From: Streptomyces sp. NBC_01478
GTDB taxonomy: Bacteria; Actinomycetota; Actinomycetes; Streptomycetales; Streptomycetaceae
Direction of reading: 5' to 3'
NCBI RefSeq assembly: GCF_036227225.1
Contig: NZ_CP109444.1
Coordinates: forward strand, 2,046,001 to 2,110,000
DNA length: 64,000 bases
Shown: positions 63,601-64,000 of the stretch, in pieces
How positions within the stretch are numbered: the stretch's first letter is position 1
How the letters are laid out: each line of letters opens with the position of its first letter
Translations under genes and position numbers: made by a program
The notes under the pieces: model-generated
Seen by the model: the letters and a program-made list of their open reading frames with translations, nothing else
What the model was told of the DNA's origin: nothing
Database searches by the model: none

Positions 63601-64000
63601 GCCGCGGTCGTCGTAGAGGGTTTCGGAGATCACCCGGCCGCCGTTCGGCGCCGGGGTCTGCTTCTGGCGGGAGCGCAGCAGGCCGTCGAAGATTTCGTAG
63701 GAGCTGTTGTAGGTCTGTCCGTCGGCCTTGAGGGCGTCGGTGCGGACCCACGTCTCCTTGTCGTTGTTGATGCTGTAGGCGTAGCCGATGCTGGCAGCGT
63801 CGCCCAGCGTGCGAGAGCGGTCCGGCTTCCAGACCGACTTCAGACGGCCGAGCGCGTCGAAGTCCCACTCGGTGACATTGCTGTTGGCGTCGGTTGTCTT
63901 GGTGGCTGTGCCCCAGGCCGGGTCCACCTCGGTAGTGGAGGTGTACAGCTTGGGGTCGGTCGTGGTCTTGGACGTCAGCGGGCCGTAGCCGGTGTCGTCT
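60661..64000 (-). CDS. RHS-repeat polymorphic toxin, C-terminal portion (runs off window)
   Basis: At least 1112 residues of a very large secreted protein; the frame is open to the window edge. Many YD/RHS repeats are present (YDALGRPKGTK, YDYDLRGRKTT, YEYDELGHTTKRYG), then the RHS core GLTHVGAREYDPATGRFLSV, DPILAPDDHESLNGYAYANN and the DPTGLRP junction. After this come a hydrophobic pretoxin segment (LGVVAVVSLAVAAAPVAVAL) and a unique C-terminal domain of about 110 residues (VTLYGPFHRLTSKSQTTANA, GSLEFFTTVKPKVNNRPGYA, WASIPIIVTEVR). FHRLTS and EFFTTVKP might be motifs I and II of an ADP-ribosyltransferase-like toxin, but this is weak. An immunity gene follows directly. Confidence 0.9.
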   Translation of the reverse strand, partial: DDTGYGPLTSKTTTDPKLYTSTTEVDPAWGTATKTTDANSNVTEWDFDALGRLKSVWKPDRSRTLGDAASIGYAYSINNDKETWVRTDALKADGQTYNSSYEIFDGLLRSRQKQTPAPNGGRVISETLYDDRGLAYMANSQIHDNNAPSGTLANTFTGSVPASTETVFDAAGRATESVFRVYAQEKWRTKTDNQGDRTAVTAAEGGTGILTITDARGRTTERREYGGPVPTGSDYTRTLYEYTPGGQLKKMTGPDGAVWTYDYDLRGRKTTSTDPDKGKVDTTYNDADQPLTVSTTLDGASRTLITDYDELSRTTGTWDGVKDNAHQLTKFTYDTLAKGLPTASIRYVGGTTGKIYSQVVTGYDALGRPKGTKTVIAATDPLVTAGAPQTFTTSTAYNIDGTVQSTSMPAVAGLPAETVTNSYNGLGMLTGTDGMTDYVQNIGYSPYGEIEETRLGTSTAAKQLQILNRYEDGTRRLSNTHTVDQTNTGNTSDVDYVYDTTGNVKSVTDKAGGKDTQCFAYDGYRRLTEAWTPSSNDCATARSASALGGPAPYWTSWAYKPGGLRDTQTEHKTGGDTKTAYGYPAVNTNGTGQPHTMTSVTVGTTAAKSYEYDELGHTTKRYGTTGTTQSLDWDIEGELTRLTEGSKTTDYLYDANGELLIRRGPTKTVLYLAGQELQYDTAAKKFTAQRYYPAGDATAVRTETGLSWMVDDHHGTASMTVDAITQAVTRRYTKPFGEARGATPSAWPDDKGFLGKPTDTDTGLTHVGAREYDPATGRFLSVDPILAPDDHESLNGYAYANNTPVTKSDPTGLRPITDCERGCSDGKGGSYHDYMTMGPGGTWVYHSSKTYTQTFQYQKTGGGTGSGTMTVTVRTDGPIKSAQVVFKKGPDPKPERRDGSQCRSCWAMGTNPYYDSKADDLPDTPELATWQKVVLGVVAVVSLAVAAAPVAVALGEGCLAAAPVCAAEIAETVTGGASGGSLTIGGAAVGAGAKALTAGKSLPEGPVTLYGPFHRLTSKSQTTANARSIAESSELWGKIPRWGGNATAQAHVGPIPKGAKPGSLEFFTTVKPKVNNRPGYASWEAGVEDGVKEFEMDGEEWASIPIIVTEVR

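Overview
The window is a piece of a high-GC actinobacterial chromosome. Several things place it in Streptomyces: the codon usage (ORFs with G/C at third positions), the rppA / CYP158-type P450 / cupin trio, MurT-GatD, a secreted tripeptidyl aminopeptidase beside a ureABCFGD cluster, and copies of the dispersed GC-rich intergenic repeats usual in that genus. The gene order of the first 43 kb resembles a conserved part of the Streptomyces chromosome. This is a judgement from memory of gene neighbourhoods, not from a search.

Layout. 1-2.3 kb: acyl-CoA dehydrogenases and a quinone-oxidoreductase-like enzyme. 2.5-4.1 kb: an XRE-cupin regulator divergent from a thioredoxin-reductase-like flavoprotein. 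4.1-7.8 kb: ATP-dependent DNA ligase, NUDIX hydrolase, succinate-semialdehyde dehydrogenase and a small protein. 8.1-11.5 kb: the tetrahydroxynaphthalene/flaviolin pigment operon, then a GNAT acetyltransferase. 11.6-13.7 kb: an acyl-CoA dehydrogenase divergent from a TetR regulator, with inverted repeats between them. 13.8-17.7 kb: peptide deformylase, MurT-GatD (lipid II amidation) and phosphofructokinase. 17.8-22.1 kb: a CtaG-like membrane protein, a PASTA lipoprotein, a Ser/Thr kinase and a small membrane protein. 22.1-26.2 kb: a LytS/LytTR two-component system enclosing a sodium:solute symporter and its small partner. 26.3-28.9 kb: an Lrp regulator with an amidinohydrolase and ornithine aminotransferase (arginine catabolism). 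29.0-29.7 kb: a small gene whose 3' end has been tandemly duplicated. 30.2-32.7 kb: EfeO-EfeB iron/heme proteins without EfeU. 32.9-37.7 kb: a secreted phospholipase C-like enzyme, PlsC and Tap. 37.8-42.5 kb: urease. 42.7 kb: an orphan Phd/YefM antitoxin.

From about 43 kb the character changes to an accessory region. It contains an IS1634-like remnant, a degraded prophage (portal fragment and a frameshifted minor capsid gene) with an unknown gene inserted on the opposite strand, a zinc-ribbon protein that may be an ADP-ribosyltransferase, a compact two-gene CBASS-like defence unit (2TM SLATT protein plus CD-NTase with a C-terminal sensor-like domain), and a broken OLD-type ATPase. A 9.7-kb Tn3-family transposon (50436-60166) follows, with 41-bp inverted repeats, a zinc-knuckle serine resolvase at one end, a canonical DDE transposase at the other, and five redox genes plus an XRE/MmyB regulator between them. 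The window ends in the 3' part of a large RHS polymorphic toxin gene with its probable immunity gene.

The most interesting block is 43.7-64 kb: a defence and conflict island made by repeated insertion and decay. Intact parts appear to be the CBASS-like pair, the zinc-ribbon gene, the Tn3 element with its cargo, and the RHS toxin/immunity pair.
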